From: Voacanga thouarsii
Lineage: Eukaryota; Streptophyta; Magnoliopsida; Gentianales; Apocynaceae
Assembly (NCBI GenBank): GCA_026120185.1
Contig: JANUWF010001942.1
Location: 2,852,001-2,916,000, forward strand
Reading direction: 5' to 3'
DNA length: 64,000 nucleotides
The notes beneath the pieces are model-generated. The model was not told where the DNA came from. It saw only the letters and a program-made list of their open reading frames with translations, and did no database searches. This document shows positions 1 to 11,940 of the stretch, piece after piece. The position numbers and the translations under genes are program-made. Numbering within the stretch: the first letter of the stretch is position 1; every line of letters begins with the position of its first letter.

Positions 1-1085
1 AGAAGTTCAGATTGTAGCTTTATTAAGAAGTAATCTTATCCTTTTTTTTTCTTCTTAACGACAGGATGAATGAAGATCAAGGTGGTTGAAGGTTCATTTA
101 ACTATGGCATTATTTTTTGTCCACAATGAATTTTTGATGGATGTCATGGTTACAATTGTGGTTTTTTTTGGACTATTTTGAACTAATATCAAGGATTAGA
201 TTCCTAGCACTTATCAAACTCCATTTAGCTTTTTTGGTATATATTAAGTTATTATTAATGGAAGATGGCATTTTGAATGTTTATTCAATGAATGATGGTT
301 GATTGTTAATATTAGATGTTTTCATAGTTCTATATGTATAGTACATGATCTTGTTAAAGTAGAAGGAAAAACAATTTGTCAATATCATCATATTGTATTC
401 AATGTTCATTCACTACGGATGTAAAAAATATGGACAGTTGTACAAAAATTGCATAACATTTCTGTTTCTTGAAGCTTTAAAGCGTGGAAAAAAGTATTAA
501 TTACGTACAAGGAAATCATAGCAAATGGGCATTACCCACGGTTATGTCAATTTAGAAAAGAATCGTGGCAAAAATTATTTACAACAGCAACGAAACGTAG
601 CAAATGGGCATTACCCACGGTTATGTTAATTTAGAAAATAACCCTGGCAAAAAGTATTAATTACAACAGCAGGTAAATCATTGCAAATGGGCATTACCCA
701 TGGTTATGTCAATTTAGAAAAGAACTGTAACAAAAAGGATTATTTCCAACAGAAATTTAATTGTAACAAATAATATTCCCCACGATTGTAAAATGTTGGA
801 AAACCCGTGACAAAAAACTAAAATCTTTTCCCATAGTTAATAACTGTTGGGAAAGCCTGTGGCAAAAGTCCATAAACAAATTCCACACTTGATTTACAAC
901 GATTCCAAAACTGTGGTAATTCCGTAACAAAAAATATTCCCCATGGCTACACAACTGTGCCAAACTTTTTGCAACAGTCACAACGCCCACGCCTCGGAAA
1001 CCGTGGTAAAAACATATTTACCATGGTTTTGGCCACATTCGCCACATTTTCTCTGGCGTTGCCAAAAGTCAATTTTTTTGTAGTG
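1..1085 (-). mobile_element. Terminal segment of a CACTA (En/Spm-like) DNA transposon
   Basis: Read on the minus strand, this segment begins at 1085 with CACTACAAAAAAATTG, the typical start of a CACTA terminal inverted repeat. From there about 600 bp carries recurring short motifs (CCGTGG/CCACGG, GGCAAA) and a larger 80-bp repeat, as in the subterminal region where these transposases bind. The other end is outside the window, so the 3-bp target duplication (expected to match AGA at 1086-1088) cannot be tested. No transposase reading frame is present in this portion. The element sits inside a gypsy reverse transcriptase remnant. The family differs from the CACTA at 31282-44836, whose terminus is CACTACTAGAAAA. 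Confidence 0.75.
486..735. repeat. Subterminal tandem repeats of the left CACTA element, about 80-bp period
   Basis: Three similar units contain GCAAATGGGCATTACCCA followed by YGGTTATG and AATTTAGAAAA, starting near 521, 600 and 682. Each is preceded by a GCAAAAAGTATTAATTA-like segment. Between 750 and 1020 the arrangement decays into shorter motifs around CCGTGG and CCACGG in both orientations. Arrays of this kind near the termini are characteristic of CACTA elements. I infer a role in transposase binding; the sequence only shows the repetition. Confidence 0.7.
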
Positions 1086-1291
1086 AGAGGATACTTATTC
1101 TTGATGGTCAGGTTGTTCAACCCCCAGTAGTCGATACATAACCTCAAGGTCCCGTTCTTCTTCTTCATGAATAGCACTGGAGCTCCCCAAGGTGATGTGC
1201 TAGGTCTGATGTACCCTTGCTTCACCAACTCCTTTAGCTGCTCCTTCAATTCCTTCAACTCTGCCGGTGCCATTTGATATGGGGTCCGAGA
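1086..1291 (-). pseudogene. Ty3/gypsy reverse transcriptase fragment (N-terminal RT core)
   Basis: On the minus strand this reads as gypsy reverse transcriptase: a [13 protein letters not shown] stretch, then [16 protein letters not shown], then [13 protein letters not shown] and LTIKNKYPL. These are the conserved first motifs of plant gypsy RT. The usual IDYRELN is IDYWGLN here. The fragment ends at 1086, where a CACTA element is joined, so the catalytic YxDD part is missing. Its upstream coding part lies at 5527-5850, beyond the solo LTR at 1292-5521. Ignoring that LTR and one copy of CGAGA joins the two parts in frame (PVS, R, TPYQM). Confidence 0.85.
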
Positions 1292-1537
1292 TGTGAAACC
1301 CCACCTAAAGCCAACCCTAGAGTAAGGGGGTCGGGAATGCATATCATATTATTTTGCATGAATATATATATTTTTGAATGATTTTATGTGCTTTAGAGTC
1401 GTGGATTATAGGTTTAAATGCTCAGTTATACTTATTGAGTAGGAGGGGTAAAATGGTAATTTTGCTTGAGGTCAGAATAGGAAGATAGCTTGAGGAATAG
1501 ACAAGAAAAATGTGTGGGTGAGAAAATAAGAACAAGA

Positions 1538-1605
1538 GTTGTTGTGGTTTAATGGTTAGAGCTTGGTGAATTAATTTCTAAGGTTATGTGTTCAAATCCC
1601 ATCAT
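1538..1605 (+). repeat. tRNA-like (SINE-head-like) sequence inside the solo LTR
   Basis: The stretch contains TGGTTTAATGGTTAGAGC at 1545-1562, matching an RNA polymerase III A box in a D-arm context. About 30 bp downstream is TGTTCAAATCCC (1589-1600), matching a B box in a T-arm context. Four of five T-stem pairs can form. A clean acceptor stem and anticodon arm are not visible, so this is not a functional tRNA gene. It may be a tRNA-derived SINE head or a decayed tRNA captured by the LTR. Confidence 0.5.
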
Positions 1606-3217
1606 TTAAGCTTTTATCATGATTATCTTAATTAAGTTTGAATTTTTGTTTTCTTGCATTCCATGAAAATAGGAATGATTGTCTTAAGGGAGACATGAAG
1701 AGAATGTCCTAATCTTATCCTCATGTCCTAAAAGAATTCTAGAAGAATTCTTGTCCAACTTCTTACCTCTAGCTTTGTCCTAGCATTTTCATAATTTAAA
1801 TAAACTAAAATCCATTAAATCTTTTTCTTTGAATTCCAAAAAAATTCTGTGATAATTTCTTCCCCTTGAATTTCGAAAATCAGCTTTGGGGAAGGGAGGT
1901 TGACTGAAAAATAGGAGGGGAAATAGGAAGGGTTCCAAGAGAAAATCAATCACCATGGAAGGACCTTCAAATCTATCTTCAAGATGTTCATGCTTTAGTG
2001 GTAGGAAATCTGAAAATTTTCCAGATTTGTTGCAGCCCTTCTTTTCGAAAATTCAGGACATAAACCCAACCATTTGCTGCCAAGAAAATGGTCATTTCAA
2101 GTGGCTTGGAAGCTGGAAAAATTGTGCAATTTTCGGACTGCACAAAACAGCACCAAACCAGAAATTTTTCTGGGCAATTCGCAGCTCTTCATCAAGGAAA
2201 TGAAGCTGTTTTTAGTTCATCTTCAAGCCAGCAAACTTCTCTGCATTAGTCCAAGAATGAGGCTGAAAAACCACCCTTGAAAGACCCTCAAACAACCCTA
2301 AAGAACCTCTGAAAAATCGAGCTAAGAAGGTGCGAAAATCCTGTACCAAAATTCTGCAAATTTTCGGAAAAGCCATGAACACTTGAGAGCAGAATTTTTC
2401 CAGCCTTGTTCCTTTCTAGCCTAGGACCGAAAGTCACCTTCAATCTCTGTAGAATTGAGCCTTGCTCAGCCATACTCTGAACACCATTAAACCTACACTT
2501 ACCTTGAAGCATAAGGACTCCATGGCTGCACCACAAAACACTCCTAAGATCACTCCATTCAAACTCCATTTGAACTTCAAATAATTCCAGCATTTCACTC
2601 CCATAAATCACTCTTGCATTAAGCTGAAATAACCAGAATTTTCTCTGCCTTTAAGGACTGAATTTCGGCCAGCCTTGAGCAACAATAACCCTCAACCATT
2701 TCAGCAAAATGTGCTTGTTCCAGCCGACACCATTAAAGATCCTAGACACCTCTCTTGATCAAACACCATAGTTGATCTTTTACCTTAAACATCTCCACCA
2801 TTTCCTCCATTTAAATTTCAAATAAAATCTGGTTTCTCTCTCTCACAAAGCTGAAAACTGAAACCCTTAATCACACCCTACCATTCGGCCAGCTTTCTAG
2901 TAGAATTCGCACAGCACTTCTTCTAGTTTCTCTCCATTTTCACCTAAAACACCAAGAACACCAAGAACACACACTAAACTTCTTCAAGCCTAAACCAACT
3001 CCAAACACCTCCAATCACTCTCAAATACTCCATATCATCTCTACTTAATCCCTAGACTTCATTTCTGCCATTTATAAAACAAAATCTCGCAAACAAGAAT
3101 TTTCAACCGGATCAAAAAATCAGGTTTTCTTGAAGACCTCAAGAACATCAACAAGGTAAAACAAGAACAATCTTCTTGTTCATCTTCTTCCATTCAATTC
3201 TTAATACCCCTATCTAA

Positions 3218-3250
3218 TGCTCTCTTTCTTTCTCTCTCTCTCTCTCTCTC
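3218..3250. repeat. (TC)n microsatellite in the solo LTR
   Basis: An interrupted TTTC tract followed by an uninterrupted TC run just upstream of CACCCTCTTC. It lies about 150 bp downstream of the TATA-like sequence and may belong to the LTR leader. Confidence 0.85.
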
Positions 3251-5526
3251 ACCCTCTTCTAACCGAAATGGTTGATCAAACCATCAATCATGAACGTTGT
3301 TTCATTGGATCATTCAAGTCATTCCATCGCGCGTGGACCTTCTTTTGTCTTCATCAAAGGACTCGACAATCAAGTATTCATTCTTAAATTTCTCTTATTA
3401 AATTCTGAAATCATGTTTCCTAGTTGATGATAGAGAAATGGATTATGATTGGGAGATTGAATATATGCATGTGGATTAGGGGATGAAGTTATGACATGAT
3501 GATGGTTGTATTTGACTAGGATGTATGTGTTTTCCTTTTGAATCAATATATGTTCTTCATGTTTGATGAATTTAATGGATGTTGAAGCATGATTAGATAT
3601 TATGACACCAAAGGTGATTAGGCTTTTATGATCTTATTTTCCATGGAAACCATGATTGATGATTATGCTTAGTAGGATTTTTGGCCATGTGATAGTATGA
3701 GATAGTTCAAGTGTTTGTGAATGAATAGATTAATTTCTTGTTTGATGATGGAGAATGGGATCATGAATCCTTTTTAGCAATAGGAAGACCATGATGTAAG
3801 ATTATTTTCTTGTAAATTCTAAGCTATATTCATTAGCAAATTTTATTACATAAATTAAAATTACTACTATATTTTTCTTCAAAAAATTCGAAACACTAGG
3901 GGATTTGTAGTAGAATATTAAATCAAACTATTAATATTTTTAAACGAAAATTTAAAATAATCTATTAATAAATTTTAAATATTATTATTAACTATTTATT
4001 ATCTCTTCGAAATTAATTAAAAATTATTATTTATTTAATTTATTATTTATTTATAATAAAGCTATTTTTTTTTAAATTACCATTTCTTAATATCAAATAA
4101 GACTTAATAATATTTAAAATTCAAACCTTGGTTTATTTATTAATAATAACACTCAAGAATTATTATTTGAGTCTATAATTTATTAACAATTATCTTAGAA
4201 CCCCTAGTTATTTCAATCTATCAAACTAGACTTAGTTTGTAAAATTCTTCAGCATCTACCCTTAAAGCTTAGGACATTAAGATCATGGTTAGTCATGGAT
4301 GTAGCTAGTTAAGCTAAGAATTATTTATGTAAGGCAGGTATAGCTTGAATATGACCCTATGTTTTGTGTTTACCCCAGGTAGGGGTTAGGTCAGCCTTGG
4401 AAGACTTTTGTGTAGAGCAAGCAAAGAAGCAGGTAAGCTCCTGCATGGAGTTTTGTGAAGACCAAAAGTTATTGTGATAAGCAAATGCAATGTATATGGA
4501 CAATTATTTGTAAATGCAATTAATGACTGTTTTTCCTTTTTATTTCAGTCAAGCAAATCATTTGAAAATTAAACAAGCAGTTTTACACAAATCTAAACTT
4601 TTTCTAAAACCCAACTTGACTAAATTTTTGGAAACCCTTAATTTCTATTTTCAAATAAAGCAAACTTTGATCAATTTTCTCCCAAGGGGAACAATTAACG
4701 TTGAGTACTCAATAAGGGTAGACCACCAGGACTAGTCTTTGAAGGGTTAGGGTAAGTCTCTCAGTAGGTGGCCACCTCTGAGAGGTGAGTCCTTCCTGAA
4801 TAGGATGCCAGTCCGGTAGGTCATACCGGTCCGAGCTAGCAAGTTTCAGTCATGTGGACTGTGTGTTCCGGAATGGACAACCGGTAAGTTTGGGTGTAGA
4901 GATGGAGGAGTATCTCGCCCGGTAGGCCGATCACCTACCTTTTGTCAGTCTGTACAAAGTGTGGCATTCTGACCGGCAGTATGCTCAACGTGTGGCATAT
5001 TGACCATATGGACATGGGGCCCAACGTGTGGTAACCCATGGCTACCCATTGGAGTGGTTGTATTTATTGTGCACATGTATGATTTGAAAAGCGAAACACC
5101 ACTCTTTATTTTCAACACTTATTTATTGCTTGCCAGCACTTTTCCTTATGAAACTTTTACAATTTGCATACATGAATTATTTTATCTGAAACACTCAAAG
5201 CACACACGAGCTTACTGAGATTTTTATCTCACCACCTTTTATGCCATATTTTCAGGAAGATCCTGCTGTGGAGATCATTAGCTAGAATGTTGCCTTGCTT
5301 TCTTGAAGACTCTTGTTATTTACTTTAAGTATTGTTTGAGAGATTGTTGCAGCCAATTTATTTTGGATTTGTGCCAGTGTTTATCTTTTGGGTTGTAATA
5401 AATTTAATTTTAAAGTCTTTTGTTTTATTTTATTTTCATGTAACCTAGTTATAAAGACCCCTTGTCCTTTGGACGGGGCGACATCCCCGGCCCTGTTGGG
5501 CCTAGGTAGTGGGGTGTTACACGAGA

Positions 5527-5855
5527 TACTGGTTCTGCTCCTGGAACTAAATCAATGGTGAACTTAACTTCTTAGTTTGGAGGTAGAAAAGTGAGTTCCG
5601 CAAAAAACATGTCGGGAAAATCTCTTACCACCTCAGTATTTTCGAGGGTGCATTGATCCTTCGGCTTATTTATCACATAGGCCAAATATCATTGACATCC
5701 TTGCTTCAACAATTTTCAGGCTTTTGCTCCAGCTATCAAAAACTTCAACTATTTTACTCTCTTGCCATTGAACTCCAACACATCGCATCCTGGTCTAATG
5801 AACTGAACAGAATTATTCTTACAGTCTACTTTAGCCCCATGCTTACCGCCGTTTT
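5527..5855 (-). pseudogene. Ty3/gypsy polyprotein fragment between protease and RT
   Basis: On the minus strand the segment reads as the linker that precedes gypsy RT: KHGAKVDCKNNSVQF, then CQ*YLAYVIN, then TEVVRDFPDMF, LTFLPPN and KFTIDLVPGAEPVS, which leads directly into the RT fragment at 1291. The usual plant forms are close (VVREFPDVFPEEL, LPPxREVEFxIDLxPGTxPIS). At least three in-frame stops are present, so it is dead. The left copia element A begins within tens of bases of the far end (about 5855-5880). The gypsy element is therefore truncated here as well as at 1086. Confidence 0.8.
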
Positions 5856-5879
5856 CACTACCAGAGACGGGACCTAAAA

Positions 5880-7040
5880 GCATTTTCTCAAAATTAGATT
5901 TGAGACAAACAAAATTTTTTTTTTCAAAATAATGGTTTTGGAAGTTTAAAATTAATGTATTTTTCTAAAATATTGATTTTAGAATTTGTTTTATTTTTCC
6001 AAAATAATGATTTTGGAATAATAAAAATTATATGTTTATTTTGTTTAAGCATAATTAATAGCATGGTGGATGGTTATGGACTAAAACCAATTATATATGT
6101 TCATGCATTTTACAGTTTTGGTTTTTTTTTTTATGAAATAGGGCCTGCGTGTCCTGCTTTCTCTAGAATTCTTGTGCAATTTTCTTCTCATCTAACTCTC
6201 CTCGAATGTAACTCGGGGTTTTCTCTCTTTAGAAAATTATGTAATTAGTTTACATAGGTTAGATAGGAGTAGAATTATTTTATTTTGGAGATGGCAACTA
6301 AAATAAGGCGAAAAGGTAAGACCTTCTACTTAAATCATGTATGAACACATAGGGTTAACTATATTAATTTATTTTATGGCTCAAAGAAATTAATTTAGGG
6401 TAAAGTCCATAACCATACCATGTAATCGCTTTATTACATAATTATCAATTTTGTGATTTATTGATTTTTATGCATGTCATTTATTGAAATCACTAAAAGG
6501 AACAAATCCCTCAAATAATATTAAATGAAATTCCTTCTGTTAATATAGTAAGAACGAGAGTCCTTTTTTGAGACCAGGTTGTTAGGCAAACCTAAGCCTA
6601 CTTGATATCGAGCATGTTCAAGCTATAGAATTAAATTCCTTATTAATGGGTCAGGTTTAACTAAATTCTTTATCCCGATTGGACAAACTCAAGCATAAAG
6701 AAATTTAGAGGAAAAGTTAGGGCAGCCCAAAAGGCTTTAAGATTGAAAGTTGTTAATCACCCAATGATTCGGTAGTTACATACGATGTAATTGGTATTGG
6801 ATTCCTACCAATGAAATTAAGGGTGGCTTGTTGGGCAAACCCAAGGTTATTCTTGAGGAATTTGGATACCGGTTTATCAGGAAAGCTTCCAACAGACTTT
6901 CCCGAATCCGTAGTGGGGGCTATTGGTTTGAGTAAAATAGTGGAGTAAAAATACGTTTAATTAAAGTCCTAATTATTTGCATTTCATGTGCATATACAGT
7001 AGCTAATCCTCTCTATCTTTACACCTAGGACACTTGCATC
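5880..7040 (+). other. Non-coding leader of copia A
   Basis: AT-rich and without a convincing gene. It parallels the B leader from about 46060 to 47111: both share GTTTAAGCATAATTAAT, TGGATGGTTATGGACTAAAA, AGGTTAGATAGG, GAGACCAGGTTGTT and TAGTGGGGGCTATTGGTT in the same order. One palindromic CTAAAAT...ATTTTAG motif (5965-5982) corresponds to a set of four in B. The open frame at 5955-6248 falls in this leader and has no family resemblance. Confidence 0.75.
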
Positions 7041-10000
7041 ATGTCAACAAACCTAAACTTACGTAGCATCTTGAAAACCAACAAGTTAAACGAATCAAAC
7101 TACCTCGATTGGTATAGAAATTTGAGAATTGTTTTCAAATTGAAAAAGTTGCTCTACGTGCTAGATGCTCCTATTCCGCCACCACCAACTCAAGATGCTC
7201 ATGCTGATGAGCATGCTGTCCACAAAAGGCACAAGGAGGATAGTGATATAGCATCATGTATTATGTTGGCATTCATGACTCCCGAGTTGCAAAAATAGCA
7301 CGAGCATATGGATGCTCAATCGATCATATTACATCTTTGAGAGCTGTTTGACGCCCAAGCCAGAACTGAGAGATATGAGATCTCGAAGAAACTATTCTGT
7401 TGCAAAATGGAAAAGGGTTCTTCTATTGCCATTCATGGGCTGAAGATGCTGGGCTTGATAGAGAAGCTTGGATCTTTTGGGTTTGCAATAGATCATGACT
7501 TAAGTGTTGACTTAATTCTACAGTCTTTACCAAATAGTTTCTCACAATTTGTGATTAACTATCAGCTAAATAAGATTGAGTCTACCATTCCTGAGTTAAT
7601 TAATCTTCTCAAAACTGTGGAGTCCTCCATGAAGAAGGTTTCCAATGCAGTTTTAATGGTAGAATCTTCTTATTCTAAGAAGAAAGTTCAAAAGAAGAAG
7701 AAGGCTCCCATGAAGCCCAAAGTTAGTGTGAAGAGAAGGACGCAGTTACCAAGGGCCCATGCCATCATTGTGGTAAGAAGGGCCACTGGAGGCGCAACTG
7801 CAAAGCCTACTTGGAGACCATTAAGGACAAGAAGCAGAAGGAGATGCTTAGAGGCACTTCTACTACTACTCCGGGTATGTTTATGATTGAGATAAATACA
7901 GCATTTAGAAATGAGATATGGGTATTAGATACCAGATGTGGATCTCATTTATGCAATAACTTACAGGGACTAAAGAGTAATAGAATGCTAGAGAAAGGCA
8001 ACGTGAACTTACGTACTACAAATGGGGTAAAGGTTGCTGCACTTGCTGTGGGGACATACGAGCTGAACCTGCCTTCGGGATTAATTCTAGAACTGCAAAA
8101 CTGTTATTATGTACCAGTTTTAATGGAAAACATTATCTGTTGCATGTTTAGACTTAAATGGATTTCATTTGATATTTAAGAATAAATGTTTTTCTTTTTC
8201 ATTGAATGATATTCATTATGGTTCAGCAACTCTGGTAAATGGTTTATATGTTCTAGACTTGGAGAATCAAGTTCTCAATATAAACAATAAGAAACCTAAA
8301 ATGGATAACTCTAACACCTCTTACTTATGGCATTGTCGTTTGGGTCATGTAAACGAAAATTGTGTTTTTATGTTACACAAGCTTGGTGACTTAGGGTCAT
8401 TTGATTATGAATTATATGGTACATGCGAATCTTGTTTACTAGGTAAAATGACTAAAACCCCTTTTTCAGGAAAAGGAGAACGGGCCAAAGAGTTATTAGA
8501 ACTCATATATTTTGATGTATGTGGCCAATGTCAATACAAACAAGAAGAGGTTATAACTATTTCATTACCTTTATCGATGATTTCTCATAATATGGGTATT
8601 TGTATTTAATGAAATACAAATCTGAGGCCTTTGAAAAGTTCAAAGACTTTAAAAATGAAATAGAGAAACAACTTGGCAAAAGTATTAAGACTTAAGATTT
8701 GATCGAGGAAGAGAATACTTGAGCCAAGAGTTTCTGAGTTATCTTAGAGATAACGGGATATTATCTCAATAGACTCTACCACATACACCTCAACATAACG
8801 GTATATCTCAGAGAAGGAATCGAACCCTTCTAGACATGGTACGATCCATGATAGCTTTTGCAAACCTACCAAAATTGTTTTGGGGGCATGCACTAGAAAC
8901 TTCTGTTTATATACTAAAAAGAGTTATGATAAAAATGGTTGATTCTACCCCATTTGAGATGTTCTTTGGTAAGAAACCAAAGTTATCTCACTTGCGAGTA
9001 TGGGGTTGTCCTGCCATTGTCAAAAGGCCACAGTTAGACAAACTCGATAGTAAGTTTAACAAGTGTTTGTTTGTGGGATATCCAAAAGAATCTTTCGGAT
9101 ATTACTTCTACCTACCCTCTGAAAATAAAGTGTTTGTTTCAAAGCATGCCGTCTTCTTAGAGAAGGAGCACATGCTCAAAGGGGACATGGGAGTAAAATT
9201 GAACTTAGTGAAGTTAAAGAAAATTAAACAAACAAGGATCAACTGTCTAATCCCACATCTATTAAAAGAATAGATGAACTTTCTACTACACAAGATCCTC
9301 GTAGATCTAGTAGGATACGTGTGGCACCTGAGAGAATATGGATTTCTCATTAGTGACCACAATAACGTATTGCTCATAGAAGAAGATGAGCCTATTACCT
9401 ATAATGATGTTCTGAATAGTTCAGAATTTGACAAATGGCTTGAAGCCATAAAATCATAGATGGATTCCTTGTACGACAATCAAGTATGAATTTTGGTTGA
9501 TCCACCCAAAAGAATTAAACCTATTAGGTGCAAATGGGTTTTTAAGAAGAAAACGGACATGGATGGTAACTTAGTTACCTATAAAGCACGTTTAGTGGTG
9601 AAGAGTTATCGTCAACAACATGGTATTGACTATGATGAAATTTTCTCGCCAGTAGCTATGTTAAAATTCAGCAGGAAACTCCATTGTTGCTCATTATGAG
9701 TATGAGATTTGGCAAATAGATGTGAAAACAGCTTTCCTAAATGGAAATCTGATTGAGGAAGTGTATATGACACAACCTGAGGGTTTCACATCCAATGATA
9801 GCACAAAGGTGTGCAACCTGCAAAGGTCCATTTATGGACTTAAGCAGGCTTCTAGGAGTTGGAACATCCGTTTTGATGAAACAATCAAAGAGTTTGGTTT
9901 TATTCAAAACATGGATGGGCCTTGTGTATACAAAAAGGTTAGTGGGAGGGCAATCATTTTCTTATTGCTTTATGTAGATGACATATTGCTAATAGGAAAC

Positions 10001-10764
10001 GATATACCTATCTTGCAAACGGTTGAAGTTTGGTTGTCCAAACAATTCTCCATTAAAGGCTTTAGAAAAGCAACCTATATTCTTGGAATAAGGATCTATA
10101 GAGATAGATCCAAAAGGTTGCTAGGACCTTCGTAGTCTACATACATAAATAAAGTGCTAAAGAGTTTAGCATGGATCAATCCAAAAATGGATTCTTACCT
10201 ATGTCATATGGTGTAAGCCTTTCAAAGTCGATGTCTCCCAAGACACAAGTTGAAAGGGATCACATGAGTAAGATTCCATATGCTTCGGCAGTTGGATCTA
10301 TCATGTACTCTATGATATGTACAAGGCCTGATGTATCTTGTGCTCTCAGTTTGACGAGCAGATACCAATTTGACCTTGGTGAGGGTCATTAGGCTGCTAT
10401 AAAGAATATCCTTAAGTACTTACGAAGGACTAAGGATGTGTTCTTAGTATATGGAGAAGGTGATTTGAAAATAAACAGGTATACTGATGCCAGTTTTCAA
10501 TCTGACAAAGATGGTTTTAAATCACAATCTGGCTACGTGTTTACGTGTGGAGGGGTAATAAGTTGGAAGAATTCTAAACAAGAGACTATTGTCGACTCTA
10601 TGATAGAAACAGAGTATAGAGCCGCTTCTGAAGCAGCTATGGAAATAAAGATAGAGAGAGTTCTCACGGATGAAAACATAGCTAACCCGCTAACAAAAGT
10701 ACTATCCCAAAAGAAACATGATTGTCATGTTGAGTCATTCAGTGTTAGATACATGAATGATTAG
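7041..10764 (+). pseudogene. Copia A gag-pol polyprotein, inactivated
   Basis: The domain order is that of Ty1/copia. Gag starts MSTNLNLRSIL with LDWYRNLR. The zinc knuckle CHHCGKKGHWRRNC (7760-7801) lies in a shifted frame. The protease site near 7925-7948 reads LDTRCGSH, where D-[TS]-G is expected, so the catalytic glycine is lost. A GAG-pre-integrase motif (LWHCRLGHVN...CESCLLGK) follows at 8324-8450. Integrase runs to about 8960 with broken frames. Reverse transcriptase runs from about 9500 to 10110 with YVDD intact at 9971-9982. RNase H starts near 10432. Stops at 7296 and 8699, among others, plus frameshifts near 7750 and 9670, prevent translation as one protein. Compared with B, RNase H lacks about 190 bp after 10640, which removes the conserved YCDN region. 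In a working element the product would form the particle, process itself, copy the RNA and integrate the cDNA. Confidence 0.9.
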
Positions 10765-10784
10765 CTTTAGTGCAAGTAGGAGTT

Positions 10785-11940
10785 TGTTAATGTTATGCCC
10801 TAGAGGTAATCACTTGTACATTGTATATGACACATTTTATTTTAATAAAAGACATTATTTATCTCACAATTTTTTTTGTTTACTTTTGTGTAAAATAACT
10901 GTTAGATGAAGTCCCTAGTACAACACTATGTTAAGGAAATCATGATAAGGATCATGATATGAAATTCCTACTATACTGTATAATGTTAGTACTTAAATTG
11001 TCCATAGTTGTAGTATTAATAAGATATGACATCATTAATGTGTTAAGACTATCATGTGTTAGACTTCCTGATTTGATCAGGTGGTGGTTCTCATATTCGT
11101 GAGTATTGAGATACTCAAAGTTGACATATTGATGCTTTTAATGGAAAAAGTTCATTAGATGACCTAGCTATGAGTTAATCACATGATTAACTATTTAGTG
11201 CCAGTGATATAATCTCAATATAGCAAACGTGCAAGTATCCTCAGACTTGAGATCTCCAAGGTACTTTGTTTGCTGAGCTTTGTGCTTTGATTCCAATCTC
11301 TGGAACTAGATTGAGGGCCGCCTATAGGATGAATATTGGGTACATTGTGAGGTAAACGAAAGTAGTTGAGAGGGTCAATAAAGGATTCACCGCTCCTAAT
11401 AGTAGGGGCGAATATCTCATGGCCACTTATAGGAATTACTACTCGAGAAGTCCTTGGCCAAGGCAACTGTGTATTGAAAATAGTTTCAATTGATACACAT
11501 CTAGAGTAGTGGGTTCCTGGTACAAGTACTACTATATTCGACCCAGAATTAATATATTCTGGAGGGAGTTGGCACTAATTCCGTACTCCAAACTGAATGA
11601 GATATTATATGGTGAAAGGAGTTAATTACATTGTAGTTTGTTATTGAAGGGTTCATGTCAAGCCATTTGACTTCCTGGACTCTTGAGTGGTCATGATGTG
11701 TTGCTAGATACTACTCATGATTTGGGAATATGGGTTTATTAATTGATGAATTAATAAACCAATCCTGATTAGAATCAATATAATTAATTCTAATTAATTA
11801 TAGATTATTAATTTCAAATACGTTTGGATTAATTCATGTTCGCTACCAATTGACTGGGAAACCTAATAGGTCACACATAATATAGATTGTATACTCAAGA
11901 TGTTATTTGATAACATAGTGGGGTTAATTGCGAGAAAGAG
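10785..11940 (+). mobile_element. Copia A 3' LTR, left part
   Basis: The LTR starts TGTTAATGTTATGCCC just after the purine-rich CAAGTAGGAG, the likely polypurine tract. It aligns with the B LTRs at 29559 and 51045. The LTR is interrupted at 11940 by another element that duplicated AAGAG (11936-11940). It resumes after 18132. Confidence 0.85.

Larger units (their letters stand above)
1292..5521. mobile_element. Solo LTR of a large-LTR (probably Ty3/gypsy) retrotransposon, 4.23 kb, target duplication CGAGA
   Basis: The segment starts TGTGAAACCCC and ends GGGGTGTTACA. It is flanked on both sides by CGAGA (1287-1291 and 5522-5526), a perfect 5-bp target duplication. No gag-pol, primer site or polypurine tract is found inside, so this is best read as one LTR left by recombination between two. 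A TATA-like TTTATAAAAC near 3070-3080 and an AATAAA near 5398 are consistent with plus orientation, but the ends are nearly inverted-symmetric and I leave the strand open. Long LTRs of this size occur in Tekay/Del-type chromoviruses; assignment to that lineage is an inference. Short open frames inside have no recognisable product. The last 80 bp match, inverted, the sequence starting at 63799. Confidence 0.85.

Noticed and set aside
486..735. CRISPR-like array
   Set aside because: Units differ from each other and the intervening sequence is also repeated. The position next to a CACTA terminus explains them as subterminal repeats.
1538..1605. A functional tRNA gene
   Set aside because: A and B boxes are present but a complete acceptor stem and a clear anticodon arm are not.
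1955..2611. Open frames on both strands inside the 4.23-kb solo LTR
   Set aside because: They overlap on opposite strands, show no family motif and lie inside an LTR; probably chance frames.
5653..5877. Plus-strand 74-residue frame
   Set aside because: It is the antisense shadow of the gypsy protease-RT linker read on the minus strand.
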